Source: UBA2402 sp037139735 | Lineage (GTDB): Bacteria > Planctomycetota > Phycisphaerae > Phycisphaerales > UBA1924 | Assembly (NCBI GenBank): GCA_037139735.1 | Contig: JBAXFU010000034.1 | Location: 1-31,373, forward strand | Length of the DNA: 31,373 nucleotides | Direction of reading: 5' to 3' | Shown: in pieces, positions 1 through 8,417 of the stretch | Layout: each line of letters opens with the position of its first letter | Numbering within the stretch: the first letter of the stretch is position 1 | Position numbers and translations under genes: made by a program | The notes under the pieces: generated by a model | What the model saw: the letters and a program-made list of their open reading frames with translations, nothing else | Database searches by the model: none | Told to the model about the DNA's origin: nothing

Positions 1-2285
1 AGGAACTCGCGGCGTTTCGCGGGGTCGAGTTGGGCGACAATCGGCGTCGCTGCCCAGAACGACTGCTCCGCGGCGATGGTGTCGAGATTCGCATACTGAA
101 TCGACAGCAAGCCGCACTGTTCGAGGTTTGGCAGCACGATCCGCCAACTTCGGCGCAGATCGGCCAAGGCTCGATACGTCAGATAAGTCTGAAACGTCTC
201 CTCGTACTTTCGCTGCACCGGTGCAAGTTCCGGCACGCTGTCCTTGGTGGCAAAGTCCGTGAATGGGAGATTGAGCGCCCTGAACACGGCCTCGCCCAGT
301 TGCGTCCAGGTGAGACGGTTGCCCTGTGCTTCTCGCAACGCCTTGCAGATGCCCGATCGCAGGTGAACCACCGAGACGAAGTCGTTGAAGTGACCGGCCT
401 GCAGCGCCGCATCCTGGCGATTGTCGGTGAAACTCAGCAACTTCTGATCGCCAAGCTTGTAGTTGGCTTCACGGAGTTGCGCGAGAATCGAGAAGGTGGC
501 GATCGTCGTCGACGTGCTGCGGCCCTCGCTGCCCAACTTCGCGAGTTTGCTGCCTTCCTTGGTCTTGGGGTCGAAGAACGTGCCGCTCGTCGGATCGAGC
601 AGAAGCGGCGCGGGCATGAACCAACCCGAATGCTTCATGGGCGTGGTGTCGGAACAACCACCCGACTCGTCGAAGTAGATGCGCTGCGGGAGCCGAGCCG
701 CTCGTTCGGGATGCAGCTTGCGCCCGGCCTTGGTGGTTCGAAACCACGAGTCCGGAAGCGAGTCGAGGTCGTCCGCCGGATCCCAGACGTCGCCCACGAC
801 GAGGTATCCGTCGCTCGCGTCCTCGCCGTCGTCCATGCCGTCCGGGGTGATCTCCATGAACTCGCGCGGCACCAACTGGTTGCCCTTCCGCTTGACGCAG
901 ATGAAGGCATGACCCGACGCGCGACTGAAGACGTTGGGGAAGATCGGCTTCTGGGATTCCTCGTCCGCCTTGTAGATGCCCGGCTCGAGCGTGATGAAGC
1001 GGTCCTCGCCCTGATCGAGCGTGGTGTAGACCGAGCCCGTCTGCGAAATGAACTGGTGCAGGCGGAACGGGAGAATGGTGTCCCGTCGTCCTTGGCGCTG
1101 GATCGCGGCGTTCACCGTGCTGATCCACACGAGGATTCCCTCGATGGCCGCACGGCACGACGCCTCCGGCTCGCCGCACTCGGCCGCGAGCGATTCGGCA
1201 AGATCCCGCACCGATCGCGGCCGGCGACGAACGAGCGTGCCCGAACGCTCGTCAAGGGCGGCATTGGCCTCCATCCACAGGGCGATGACATGCCGCCGAA
1301 GCTCGGTGGCATCCTCGGACGCGACGACGCCGCGGCGAACCGCGGCGGCGAGTTGCTCGCGATCGTGCCGATCCCCCGAGCCCTCAAGAGAGCGGTCGAG
1401 CGTCTCGTTGACGACTTGGTCAGGCTCGAAAGTCTTGCCGAAGAGCGTGGTCGCAACCTTGGCGACCTGGGCTTGCTGCTCGGCGGGCGTGCCGCCGCTC
1501 ACCATGGTCGCGGAAGTTCCGATGCAGGTGACTTCGTGCTCGCACATCGCCCGAATGCGGCGGATGAGCATGGCGATGTCCGCGCCCTGTCGTCCTCGAT
1601 ACGTGTGCAGTTCGTCGAAGACGAGATAACGAAGATTCTTGTAGATCGCGTCGCGGATCGGCCGTTCCTGCGCTCGCGTCAGCAGCAGTTCGAGCATCAT
1701 GTAGTTGGTGAGCAGGATCTGCGGCGGACTTTCCCGCATGCGCTCGCGACTGGATTCCTCTTCCTGCCCCGTGTATTGGCCGAAGCTGATGGGAAAGGGT
1801 TGACCCGTCGCGTTTCTGTAGTTCTCGCTGTACTTCGTGAACTCGCCCGTCTGGCTGTTGATGAGTGCGTTGAGCGGATAGACGACGACCGCCACGACGC
1901 CTGTCGTCGACGGCTCCTTCAGCAGATGACTGAAGATAGTGCCGATGTAGGTGAGCGACTTGCCCGACCCGGTGCCCGACGTGACCACGAAGTCTTTGCC
2001 TTGCGCTCCCAACTGAATGGCGTCGAACTGGTGCTGGTGGAGCGAGTACCCCTTGAAGATGTCCGCGACGCTCGGATGGACCGTGCCGCGGGCGGCGAGA
2101 TCCGCGACCTTGCCCGCCGACTTGAACGCCGGGTTGAACTGAAGCAGCGGCTCGGGCCACAACTTGCCCTTCGAGATCTCGCGTTCGACCGTTTCGCGGA
2201 TGGCGACGTCGGAGATGGAGATGAACGAACGGATGTACCGTGCGTAATCCTCGACGACGTTCTTGTGCACCTCAAGGACGTTCAT
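1..2285 (-). CDS. Large DEAD/DEAH-box helicase, DUF1998/DruE-like, 5' part only (runs off left edge)
   Basis: Translating the minus strand from the ATG at 2285 gives an uninterrupted frame of about 761 residues that leaves the window without a stop. The N-terminus reads MNVLEVHKNVVEDYARYIRS. Walker A is TSGTGSGKS (residues 102-110), followed by VVYPLNALINSQ (134-145), the motif II box VFDELHTYRG (222-231) and motif III GTSATM (256-261). A later SFTDNRQDAALQAGHFNDF stretch is typical of the second RecA lobe in large helicases that end in DUF1998. These motifs resemble the MrfA/YprA and Druantia DruE style of SF2 helicase; DruE-like proteins act in phage defence. The defence role is inferred, because the C-terminus and partner genes are outside the window. 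No clear Shine-Dalgarno precedes the ATG. Several long frames on the opposite strand and in other minus-strand frames are shadows of this gene. Confidence 0.85.
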   Translation of the reverse strand, partial: MNVLEVHKNVVEDYARYIRSFISISDVAIRETVEREISKGKLWPEPLLQFNPAFKSAGKVADLAARGTVHPSVADIFKGYSLHQHQFDAIQLGAQGKDFVVTSGTGSGKSLTYIGTIFSHLLKEPSTTGVVAVVVYPLNALINSQTGEFTKYSENYRNATGQPFPISFGQYTGQEEESSRERMRESPPQILLTNYMMLELLLTRAQERPIRDAIYKNLRYLVFDELHTYRGRQGADIAMLIRRIRAMCEHEVTCIGTSATMVSGGTPAEQQAQVAKVATTLFGKTFEPDQVVNETLDRSLEGSGDRHDREQLAAAVRRGVVASEDATELRRHVIALWMEANAALDERSGTLVRRRPRSVRDLAESLAAECGEPEASCRAAIEGILVWISTVNAAIQRQGRRDTILPFRLHQFISQTGSVYTTLDQGEDRFITLEPGIYKADEESQKPIFPNVFSRASGHAFICVKRKGNQLVPREFMEITPDGMDDGEDASDGYLVVGDVWDPADDLDSLPDSWFRTTKAGRKLHPERAARLPQRIYFDESGGCSDTTPMKHSGWFMPAPLLLDPTSGTFFDPKTKEGSKLAKLGSEGRSTSTTIATFSILAQLREANYKLGDQKLLSFTDNRQDAALQAGHFNDFVSVVHLRSGICKALREAQGNRLTWTQLGEAVFRALNLPFTDFATKDSVPELAPVQRKYEETFQTYLTYRALADLRRSWRIVLPNLEQCGLLSIQYANLDTIAAEQSFWAATPIVAQLDPAKRREF

Positions 2286-2292
2286 GGCGGCT

Positions 2293-2309
2293 CGATCCTG
2301 TCAGGATCG
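2293..2309. promoter_or_regulatory. 17-bp perfect palindrome just upstream of the helicase start (candidate operator)
   Basis: CGATCCTG-T-CAGGATCG has two perfect 8-bp arms around one central base and ends 7 bp before the helicase ATG at 2285. The position fits a repressor site that blocks transcription or early translation of the helicase. The regulator is unknown. WYL regulators often control defence genes and one is encoded at 12984, but nothing in the sequence links them. Confidence 0.45.
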
Positions 2310-2623
2310 GGGCGTTGGTGTCACCGAGTTCGCTCGAATGGCAATCCGCCCCGCATGCCGATTCCCGCCGCACGGTGGTGACGGGTCCGGCAGTTCGAAC
2401 GATAGCAACGCCAGCGACTTGAAGTGCCGCTGCACCTTCGCCGGCGACCCCTGGAAGGCAGGGTCACTGACAGGTCGCAGCCATGCACGTTTCCACGTCC
2501 GCCGGGGGCTTGCTCGCCAAGCCTCGCCGCGCACCCCGGCTCATCCAAGGGACGCCCTCCGGGCTGGCGCGGGACGTGCCCGCCCGCCCCTCGCGTCCGC
2601 TCACCCCTTGCGCTCACCCTCTC
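2310..2623. other. Non-coding stretch upstream of the helicase
   Basis: No convincing gene is seen. A minus-strand frame ending at 2301 is closed by a stop at 2541-2543, and its short product is unrecognised. The right half carries a diverged inverted copy of the dispersed repeat also found at 13962 and 15347. The right end is the sharp boundary of the ATPase duplication at 2624. No confident promoter for the helicase was recognised. Confidence 0.5.
2501..2569 (-). repeat. Diverged partial copy (C) of the dispersed intergenic repeat
   Basis: The reverse complement of this segment starts CCAGCCCGGAGGGCGTCCC, continues through TGAGCCG and ends GCAAGCCCCCGGC. The same three blocks occur in the same order in the copies at 13962 and 15347. 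Only about 70 bp are recognisable, and the copy lies in the opposite orientation. It shows that the repeat occurs at more than one site and is not only a local tandem event. Confidence 0.55.
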
Positions 2624-3491
2624 CCGCTCACGCCGCCCCGGCCGCGCTCAGCCCGCGGACGCTCGCCGCGCGGCGGACCACCGTCTGCTCGTCGGTCTTG
2701 TCGCCTTCCGCGAACTCCTCGCCGAACCTGAAGAGCCGGAACGAGTTGCCGATCACGAACACGTCGCCCGCGAAGTGGTAGAACGCCGCCAAGGGCAACG
2801 CCAGGTCGCCGATCTTCGTCAGCGTGCCGGTGGCCGCCAACACCAGGCCCACCAGCGCGATCACCACGCTCACGATGATGTTCTGCGTCGTGATCGCCCG
2901 CGTGCGGCGTGACAGCTCGATCAAGAACGGCACCCGCGACAGATCATCATTCATCAGCGCCACGCCCGCCGAGTTGGCCGCGATGTCGGAGCCCGACAAG
3001 CCCATCGCCACGCCCACGTCGGCCGCCGCCAGCGACGGGCCGTCGTTGATGCCGTCGCCCACCATCATGGTGCGGTAGCCCTGCTTGACCATCTGCCGCA
3101 TCTGCTCGTGCTTCTCTTCGGGGTGGCACTCGGCCTCGATGGCATCGACCCCCACCGCCACGCCCACCCGCTTGGCCACGCTCAGGCGGTCGCCGGTGAA
3201 GATGGCGATGTACTTGACGCCAAGCTCGCGAAGACGCGAGACCACCGTCTTGGTGTTCGAGCGGATCGTGTCCTCGAGGCCCACCGCGCCCAGGTACTGA
3301 CCGTTGCGCATCACGTGCACGCCCGTCATGCCCTCGATCCGCGATTCGACCTGCTCCACCTCGGCCTTGATGCCCGGCGAAAGCTCCATCAGCCACGACG
3401 CCCGGCCCACGCACACCTCGCCCAACGACGTGCGAGCCCGCACGCCGCGGCCGTGGATCTCCTCGTGGTCGTTGCTGCCGTCGACGGTGAT
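2624..3491. repeat. 868-bp direct repeat, left copy
   Basis: This segment aligns without gaps to 10393-11260 (constant offset 7769) with five mismatches: 2669, 2703, 3381, 3425 and 3447. The central part, 2704-3380, is identical. Homology stops abruptly on both sides: 4 bp beyond the ATPase stop codon on the left, and inside the ATPase coding region on the right. The two copies bracket 3492-10392. Confidence 0.95.
2628..3491 (-). pseudogene. Truncated duplicate of the P-type ATPase gene (C-terminal ~40%)
   Basis: The frame corresponds to residues from about 397 to the C-terminus (683) of the complete ATPase at 10397-12448. It retains the TGD loop, the GDGINDGPS hinge and the last two membrane segments. 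It lacks the His-rich N-terminus, the first six membrane helices, TGES, the CPS metal site and the DKTGT phosphorylation site, so it cannot be a working pump. A GTG at 3443 could start a 271-residue fragment, but no ribosome binding site is apparent. Three of the five differences from the intact gene are synonymous; the other two are Leu/Met and Ala/Ser swaps. This points to a recent duplication or ongoing gene conversion. Confidence 0.9.
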
Positions 3492-3689
3492 TGTCGTGCC
3501 GACCCGACTTGACGCAGATCTGTTCGCACGATGTATGGGTTCCCAGGAAATTTTGCAGTTATATGACCGCTTTGGGGGTCCGGCACGTTTTCAATGCAAC
3601 GGGACGTCTGTGTGCTGTCGACGGTCCTCAGTGTTCGGTTTTTGAGCGGATATTCATTGACTGCCTCGCGCAAGAAGGGACCCCTGAAG
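3492..3689 (+). promoter_or_regulatory. Leader region of the lipoprotein cluster
   Basis: This stretch is clearly more AT-rich than its surroundings, especially 3531-3600, and sits between the duplication boundary and the first lipoprotein start. It is the only plausible promoter region for the six-gene run. A TTGACG at 3509-3514 and TA-rich segments (TATATG near 3562) are present, but no pair makes a convincing -35/-10 match, so the exact promoter is not assigned. Confidence 0.35.
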
Positions 3690-4376
3690 ATGCGATCCGG
3701 ACTGTTCACCGCGTTGATGCTCTCGCTCGTCTCGTGCACGCTGATCGCCTGCGGCGGCGGCGGGAAGAAGTACAAGGACATGGACGAGCCCAAACTCCGG
3801 GCGCACGTCGACGCCATCGTGGTCGATGACTGGAAGTCGACCGGCGACGGCATCATCGACACCGCGGGCACGGTCATCGTGACGGACACGAAGGCGTCGA
3901 TCGCGAAGGGCCGCGAGCTGTACGCGCAGGTGCTTGGCAACCAGACCTTGGGCAAGTTCAACCGCTCGGTGGAAGCGGCGGCTGCGGAGTCCAAGGCGGA
4001 AACGGTCGAGGACTACGAAGCCATCAAGGCCAAGACGATGGCGGGCTTCACTGCAAGCGAGCAGAGCGAAATCAAGGAGTTCACGGAGCGGCAGAAGGCC
4101 TCGCTGGCCGAGGAGCGTGCGCGGCAGGCCAAGATCCTCGAGGCGATCGGCAAGCTGGCGGCCGATCTCGCCGCCAAGTCTCAGGGCGGAGGCAAGGGAA
4201 TCGGAGCCGCTCTCCTGTCCTCCGGCGGCGCGTTCGTCGAAGCCAAGGACGCCTTGGACAAGGTGAGCGACCAACTGGCCGCGTCGGAGGCGCTGCTTGA
4301 TCTCAACGAGTTCAAGTTGAACTCGATTCCCGCTGCCGCCGCGAGGAACGCCGCGAAGGCGAAGGAGGCCAAGTGA
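3690..4376 (+). CDS. Lipoprotein of unknown function with helical, charged body
   Basis: The start at ATG 3690 gives a short signal peptide, MRSGLFTALMLSLVSCTLIAC, with a lipobox LIAC; Cys21 would be lipidated and is followed by glycines, not by an inner-membrane retention Asp. A purine-rich AAGAAGGGA lies just upstream. An in-frame start at 3594 would bury the signal peptide and is rejected. The mature 207 residues are rich in Ala, Lys, Glu and Asp, with long predicted helices around residues 115-160 (SEQSEIKEFTERQKASLAEE). I recognise no family. It is the first gene of a six-gene run and overlaps the next gene by four bases, so the two are probably translationally coupled and function at the cell envelope together. 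Confidence 0.85.
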   Translation: MRSGLFTALMLSLVSCTLIACGGGGKKYKDMDEPKLRAHVDAIVVDDWKSTGDGIIDTAGTVIVTDTKASIAKGRELYAQVLGNQTLGKFNRSVEAAAAESKAETVEDYEAIKAKTMAGFTASEQSEIKEFTERQKASLAEERARQAKILEAIGKLAADLAAKSQGGGKGIGAALLSSGGAFVEAKDALDKVSDQLAASEALLDLNEFKLNSIPAAAARNAAKAKEAK

Positions 4377-5434
4377 AGCATCGCCGGTTCATCGCCTTCA
4401 CGGCGGGCCTGACGTGCATCGCGTTCCTGGGCGCCTGTTCGCCGCCGAAGAGTCGCGTCGTCACCAGCAATCCGCAGTATGTCGACAAGAAGGCGCTCAA
4501 GAAGAAAGGCGACTTCACGCTGCCCAAGAACGCGGGCAGCGAGAAGGCCCAGAAGCAGATCGTCTTGTACATGAAGATCAGCACCACTCGCTCGGGGCCT
4601 GTCGCCTTGACGCCCGGAGCCGAGCAGTCGCTCAACAACTTCATCGAGGCCCAGGTGCCTCGACTCAAGCGGTTCAAGGTCTACGGCGTCTACAACACCG
4701 GCGCTCGTCGACTGGTCGAGGAAATGGCCGACCAGGGCCGCATGGCCGCCTCCGAGTCCGGCGAGTTGCCCGCCGCCGATGCGCTGCTGAACATCAGCAT
4801 CGACATCCAGACCGAGACCAACGTCTTCGCGGGAGCCAAGGACCCGACCGACGGCAAGCCCAAGGACACGGTGGTGGTCTACAAGGTCGACACCAAGGCC
4901 AGCCTGCAGGACAGCACCGGCCGGGTGCTCACCAGCCAGAACTTCGTGGGGATTGGCTCTCGCGACGTGGTCGAGATCCGCAAGCCCGACGGCAGCCGCC
5001 AGTTCGTCGGCGGGTTTGATCCCAACGACCCCGGCAACGTCAACACCGTGCTTCAGTCGGCCGCCCGCAAGGTGCTCACCGACATCGCCGCGATGCTCGG
5101 CGAGACCTATCCGGTCACCGGTCGCGTGACCGGCATGTCGGCCAGCGGCGGTCGCATGAGCATGGACAAGGGCGTCGAACAGGGCCTGACCAACGAGACG
5201 CAGGTGGTCGTCTGGGCCGACGACGACGACGGCGTGGCCACTGCCTTGGCGTACGCCAACTGCGAAGCCCTCGATGGCCGCTCCACGCTCAACATCTGGG
5301 GCTGGAACACCTCGAGCCCCGACGCCTCGCCGATCATCGCGAAGATCCAGAAGGATCCCGCGTCGGTGAAGTCCATGAAGATGTACGCCACGAGCATCGG
5401 CCTGCCGGTGCCGGAGCAGTGGAAGGAACCCTGA
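4373..5434 (+). CDS. Lipoprotein, CsgG/LpoB-like style, unknown function
   Basis: A GTG start at 4373 overlaps the previous stop codon (GTGA), with GAAGGAGG just upstream as ribosome binding site. The signal peptide ends in FLGAC, so Cys22 is the likely lipidated residue. After a basic linker (DKKALKKKGDF) comes a 300-residue alpha/beta domain. It contains a strand IVLYMKIST, a helix with RLVEEMADQG, ALLNISIDIQTET, a DTKASLQDSTGRVL hairpin and a helix QSAARKVLTDIAAML. This order resembles the CsgG/LpoB/FlgO group of periplasmic lipoproteins, whose members bind envelope machines. The assignment is by pattern only. A C-terminal GRVTGMSASGGRMSMDKGVEQG stretch could be a small beta domain. It is the second gene of the cluster and is followed by a 98-bp gap. 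Confidence 0.82.
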   Translation: MKHRRFIAFTAGLTCIAFLGACSPPKSRVVTSNPQYVDKKALKKKGDFTLPKNAGSEKAQKQIVLYMKISTTRSGPVALTPGAEQSLNNFIEAQVPRLKRFKVYGVYNTGARRLVEEMADQGRMAASESGELPAADALLNISIDIQTETNVFAGAKDPTDGKPKDTVVVYKVDTKASLQDSTGRVLTSQNFVGIGSRDVVEIRKPDGSRQFVGGFDPNDPGNVNTVLQSAARKVLTDIAAMLGETYPVTGRVTGMSASGGRMSMDKGVEQGLTNETQVVVWADDDDGVATALAYANCEALDGRSTLNIWGWNTSSPDASPIIAKIQKDPASVKSMKMYATSIGLPVPEQWKEP

Positions 5435-5532
5435 GGCCGACGGCCTTGGGAACGAACGGACTGATTCCCGGCGACGCGGAAACGCGTTGCCAGGATTTCA
5501 CGAGAGCGCAGCGAACCCCGGGAGCGCATGTC

Positions 5533-7014
5533 ATGCGGCTGAAGCACATGGCCTTGATCGGGACCCACGTCGCCGTCGCTGGCACCGCGGCGATGGCGTG
5601 GTTGATCTCCGACCCCTGCGCCGACCAGGCGGTCGCACAGCTGATATCGAGCGGCGCGGAAGGCGCCACCATGGGCCGATGCGACGCCGATGGTCAGTTC
5701 GCCGTCGCCGTCGCCGTGCTCGGGGGCGACTCGCGTCAGGCGTTCGAGCAGGCGAAAATGGCGGCCCAGCGAGCCATCGCCGAGCAGTTCGGCGTCAACA
5801 TCTCGGGCGAGTCGATTTCGACCGACTCGAGCAAGACCGCCGGCAACCTCACCGAGTTCTCCTCCTTTTTCTCCTCGACCACCTCGACCAGCGTCAGGGA
5901 CACCCTCCGGGGCATCGCCGCCAGAGGCGTCGTCGATTCGGGAACCAAGCGACTCGCCATCTTCGTGCTCACCCAGCGGAGCATCGAGCGCCAAGGCGAC
6001 CTTCGCCGCGCGGTCAACAACCGCAACGATGAACCTGCCGCAGTCGTCGCCACGGGCGTAGCGATGGTGCGTGACAGTCGGGCCGACACCGCCGCCAGGG
6101 TCGCACTCGATTCCGCCAAGCGCCAGGCCGTCGAGATGGTCATGGGCGCGATGATGATCGGCCAGTCCAACGCCTCGGTCTCCTCCACTGATCAGACCGA
6201 GCGGTTCGGGTCGTACGTCTTCAGCAACTCCGCAGGCTTCATCGATTCATACCGAGTCCTCGAGGAACGCCAGGATTCGGACGTTTATGTGGTCCGCATC
6301 GAGGCCACCATCGTTCCCAAGAAACTGTTCGACTCGTACCGCGAACACCTCCAGTCCGTTGGGGATCCCGTTTTCGGCATCGATGCCAACGGAGATCCTC
6401 GACTGCTCGACTCCCTCACCGAGTACTTCATCGGCAAGGGCCTCAAGATCAAAGAAGGCGTCGACGGCGCGGACTTTCTTATCAATGCCAAGATGAAGTA
6501 CACCGCCGTCAAGGATCCCGCCGATCCCGAACGGACCGGAATCCGGGGCGAGCTGGCTTGGAGCATCGTCAACGCAACCACACGCCAGTCGATGAGCCAG
6601 ATGCAGACCGACGGCCGCAGCACCAGCTTCCTCGGGTCGGACGATAACCGCCAGAAGGACCTCGTGCTTGAGCAGATCATGAAGAAGAAGGGGCCCGAGA
6701 TCCACGGCAAGCTCCAGGAGTTCGTGGCCAAGCTCGTCGCCGGACGCTCGCTTCGTGCCGACCTGGTCGCCTGCCCCGATCTCGAGAACGCAGACGTTCG
6801 CGAGAAGTTCCTCGCCCTGCTCAGACTTCACCCGCAGGTCGAGGACCTCAAGCCCTCGTGGAAGACTCCGGACCTCACCCTTGAACTCACCGTCGTCGGT
6901 CGGACCGACACACTCGGCTCCGAGATTGCTCGCATGGTCTCGGAGGCCGGCGGAACAACTCAGGTCGCCGTGAAGAGCGACTCCGCCGCACGAATCGAGT
7001 TGGGCGTTCGGTGA
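5533..7014 (+). CDS. Exported or membrane-anchored protein with two FlgT/LPP20-like modules
   Basis: The start at ATG 5533 (MRLKHMALIGTHVAVAGTAA) gives a hydrophobic signal or anchor segment and has GGGAG upstream; an earlier in-frame start at 5419 lies within the preceding gene's end and is rejected. Residues ~55-150 (AVAVAVLGGDSRQAFEQAKM onwards) and ~183-262 (ARVALDSAKRQAVEMVMGAM, then GFIDSYRVLEER and VRIEATIVPKKL) each show the helix-plus-strand pattern of FlgT N-terminal or LPP20 domains. A third region, ~300-430, may be a FlgT-middle or CsgG-like domain. In Vibrio, FlgT works with FlgO and FlgP in a ring around the flagellar motor, but no flagellar gene is present here. The fold is inferred from pattern and the function is unknown. 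It is the third gene of the cluster. Confidence 0.82.
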   Translation: MRLKHMALIGTHVAVAGTAAMAWLISDPCADQAVAQLISSGAEGATMGRCDADGQFAVAVAVLGGDSRQAFEQAKMAAQRAIAEQFGVNISGESISTDSSKTAGNLTEFSSFFSSTTSTSVRDTLRGIAARGVVDSGTKRLAIFVLTQRSIERQGDLRRAVNNRNDEPAAVVATGVAMVRDSRADTAARVALDSAKRQAVEMVMGAMMIGQSNASVSSTDQTERFGSYVFSNSAGFIDSYRVLEERQDSDVYVVRIEATIVPKKLFDSYREHLQSVGDPVFGIDANGDPRLLDSLTEYFIGKGLKIKEGVDGADFLINAKMKYTAVKDPADPERTGIRGELAWSIVNATTRQSMSQMQTDGRSTSFLGSDDNRQKDLVLEQIMKKKGPEIHGKLQEFVAKLVAGRSLRADLVACPDLENADVREKFLALLRLHPQVEDLKPSWKTPDLTLELTVVGRTDTLGSEIARMVSEAGGTTQVAVKSDSAARIELGVR

Positions 7015-7058
7015 CGTGACCCTCGAAAGAAGCCCCCGAAACCTGAAAGGTCATACCC

Positions 7059-8417
7059 ATGAAGTTTCCAGTCATTCTCGCCGTCTGTGCCGCCCTCGCG
7101 GCCTCTCCCTTCGCGCCCGCTCAGGCCCCCGGCACGGAGCCTCCAGGATCCGACGTCGGTGGTGGCGCGAGCCCGGAACTCTCCGCCGAGCAGATGGCCA
7201 ACGACTACCTCAACTCCGAAGGACTCTCGAACGGCAAGAACGGTGAGGACTACATCAGCATCGGCACCTCGCAACTGAGGTGCCTCCCAGACAATCCGGA
7301 GTTCGACGCTTGCCTCGAAATGAGCTTCGTCGAAGCGATGCTCGACGCCAAGAAGAAGATGGCCAAGTTCCTCGAGTCGGAGATCAGCTCGGAAATCGAA
7401 GCCGCCTCGCAGGCGGGTTCGGCCATGTTCGAGGAAGCAGACGGCGGCGTCTCGATTGCCAATCAGGCGGCCATCAACGCCATTCGGTCCAATGCGGCCA
7501 AGTTCGAAGCCGATATCTTGGCCAAAATGAAGGCCGATGGCAAGGATGTCGAATCGCCGGCCGCCAAAAACGAGATCCGAAATGAGGCCTTCGGCATGGC
7601 GGCAGCCTCGCTGGTCGGCACCGACGAGATGAAGCGCAAGATTGCCCTCATCGCGCGTGCGGAAGTTGCCGGAATCTACGCCAAGCAGTGCTTCACTTCC
7701 ACCAAGGGCAGCGGTGACGTCGCAGTTGTCTGCCGACTGACGCCCAAAGGCGTGGCGATGGTCAAGGCCATCCTCGGGAAGGGTCCCGCGCCGGAAGGAA
7801 CCGCCAAGCAGTCGATCGCCAAGTGGGCCAGAGCGGCGGGCGATGGAAAGCTCGCCTTCATGTTCGGCGTTCAGGCTCGTTCCGACGACAAGGGCAACCT
7901 CTGCCTCGTCTCCTTCGGACAAGCCTCTGCCAAGGTTGACTCCTCAATCATGATCAAGCAGGCCAAGTCGAGAGCCCGGCTCTACGCCGCCGCCTCGATC
8001 CGACAGTTCGCCGGAGAACTCGTCACCAGTTCGGAACTCGAGAACTCCTCCATGGATACGGCGGCTCTCAGCGACGCATCGACGGTCATCGCCACCGACA
8101 TGGCCTATCAGGAAGCGGTCAAGGCCAAGGCTGACAAGCTCAAGATCAGCGGCATCAGCGAAGCTCACTCGTGGGAACTTCCTCATCCGCTGAGCGGCAA
8201 GAAGACCTACGGCGTCGTCATGTACTGGAATCTGTCGAACTCCAAGGAGGCCAACCAGCTTCGGCAAACCTTGGGAGCCCTTGAAGGCAGCAAGGGTGGC
8301 GACGGCGCGACCAAGCAGATGCCGGCCAAGTCCGGCTCCAACCAGGCTGCGACCCCGGCTCCCACCGAACGAAAGAAGGCGGGCGAGGGTGTTCCGTCCG
8401 ACAACGACGATGACTGA
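7059..8417 (+). CDS. Exported protein with FlgT/LPP20-like helix-strand repeats
   Basis: ATG 7059 is preceded by AAAGG and starts a signal peptide, MKFPVILAVCAALAASPFAP, with a probable cut after AQA (residue 23). No lipobox is present. Residues ~70-130 (an Ala/Lys/Glu-rich helix after CLEMSFVEAML) and ~300-400 (KQAKSRARLYAAASIRQFAG, then KLKISGISEAHSWELP and KTYGVVMYWNLS) repeat the pattern seen in the previous gene, suggesting a shared fold and perhaps a hetero-oligomer. The tail, from about 415, is low-complexity and ends in an acidic DNDDD. The gene starts 44 bp after its upstream neighbour and overlaps the next gene by 8 bp. I do not recognise a named family with confidence. Confidence 0.85.
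   Translation: MKFPVILAVCAALAASPFAPAQAPGTEPPGSDVGGGASPELSAEQMANDYLNSEGLSNGKNGEDYISIGTSQLRCLPDNPEFDACLEMSFVEAMLDAKKKMAKFLESEISSEIEAASQAGSAMFEEADGGVSIANQAAINAIRSNAAKFEADILAKMKADGKDVESPAAKNEIRNEAFGMAAASLVGTDEMKRKIALIARAEVAGIYAKQCFTSTKGSGDVAVVCRLTPKGVAMVKAILGKGPAPEGTAKQSIAKWARAAGDGKLAFMFGVQARSDDKGNLCLVSFGQASAKVDSSIMIKQAKSRARLYAAASIRQFAGELVTSSELENSSMDTAALSDASTVIATDMAYQEAVKAKADKLKISGISEAHSWELPHPLSGKKTYGVVMYWNLSNSKEANQLRQTLGALEGSKGGDGATKQMPAKSGSNQAATPAPTERKKAGEGVPSDNDDD

Noticed and set aside
30..2381. 783-codon open frame on the plus strand opposite the helicase
   Set aside because: The product is Arg/Leu/Gly-rich with no domain, and the opposite strand encodes clear helicase motifs; long antisense frames are common in high-GC DNA.
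2301..2540. Short minus-strand frame upstream of the helicase
   Set aside because: About 77 codons, closed by a stop at 2541-2543, with an unrecognised product overlapping the palindrome and a repeat; not enough to call a gene.
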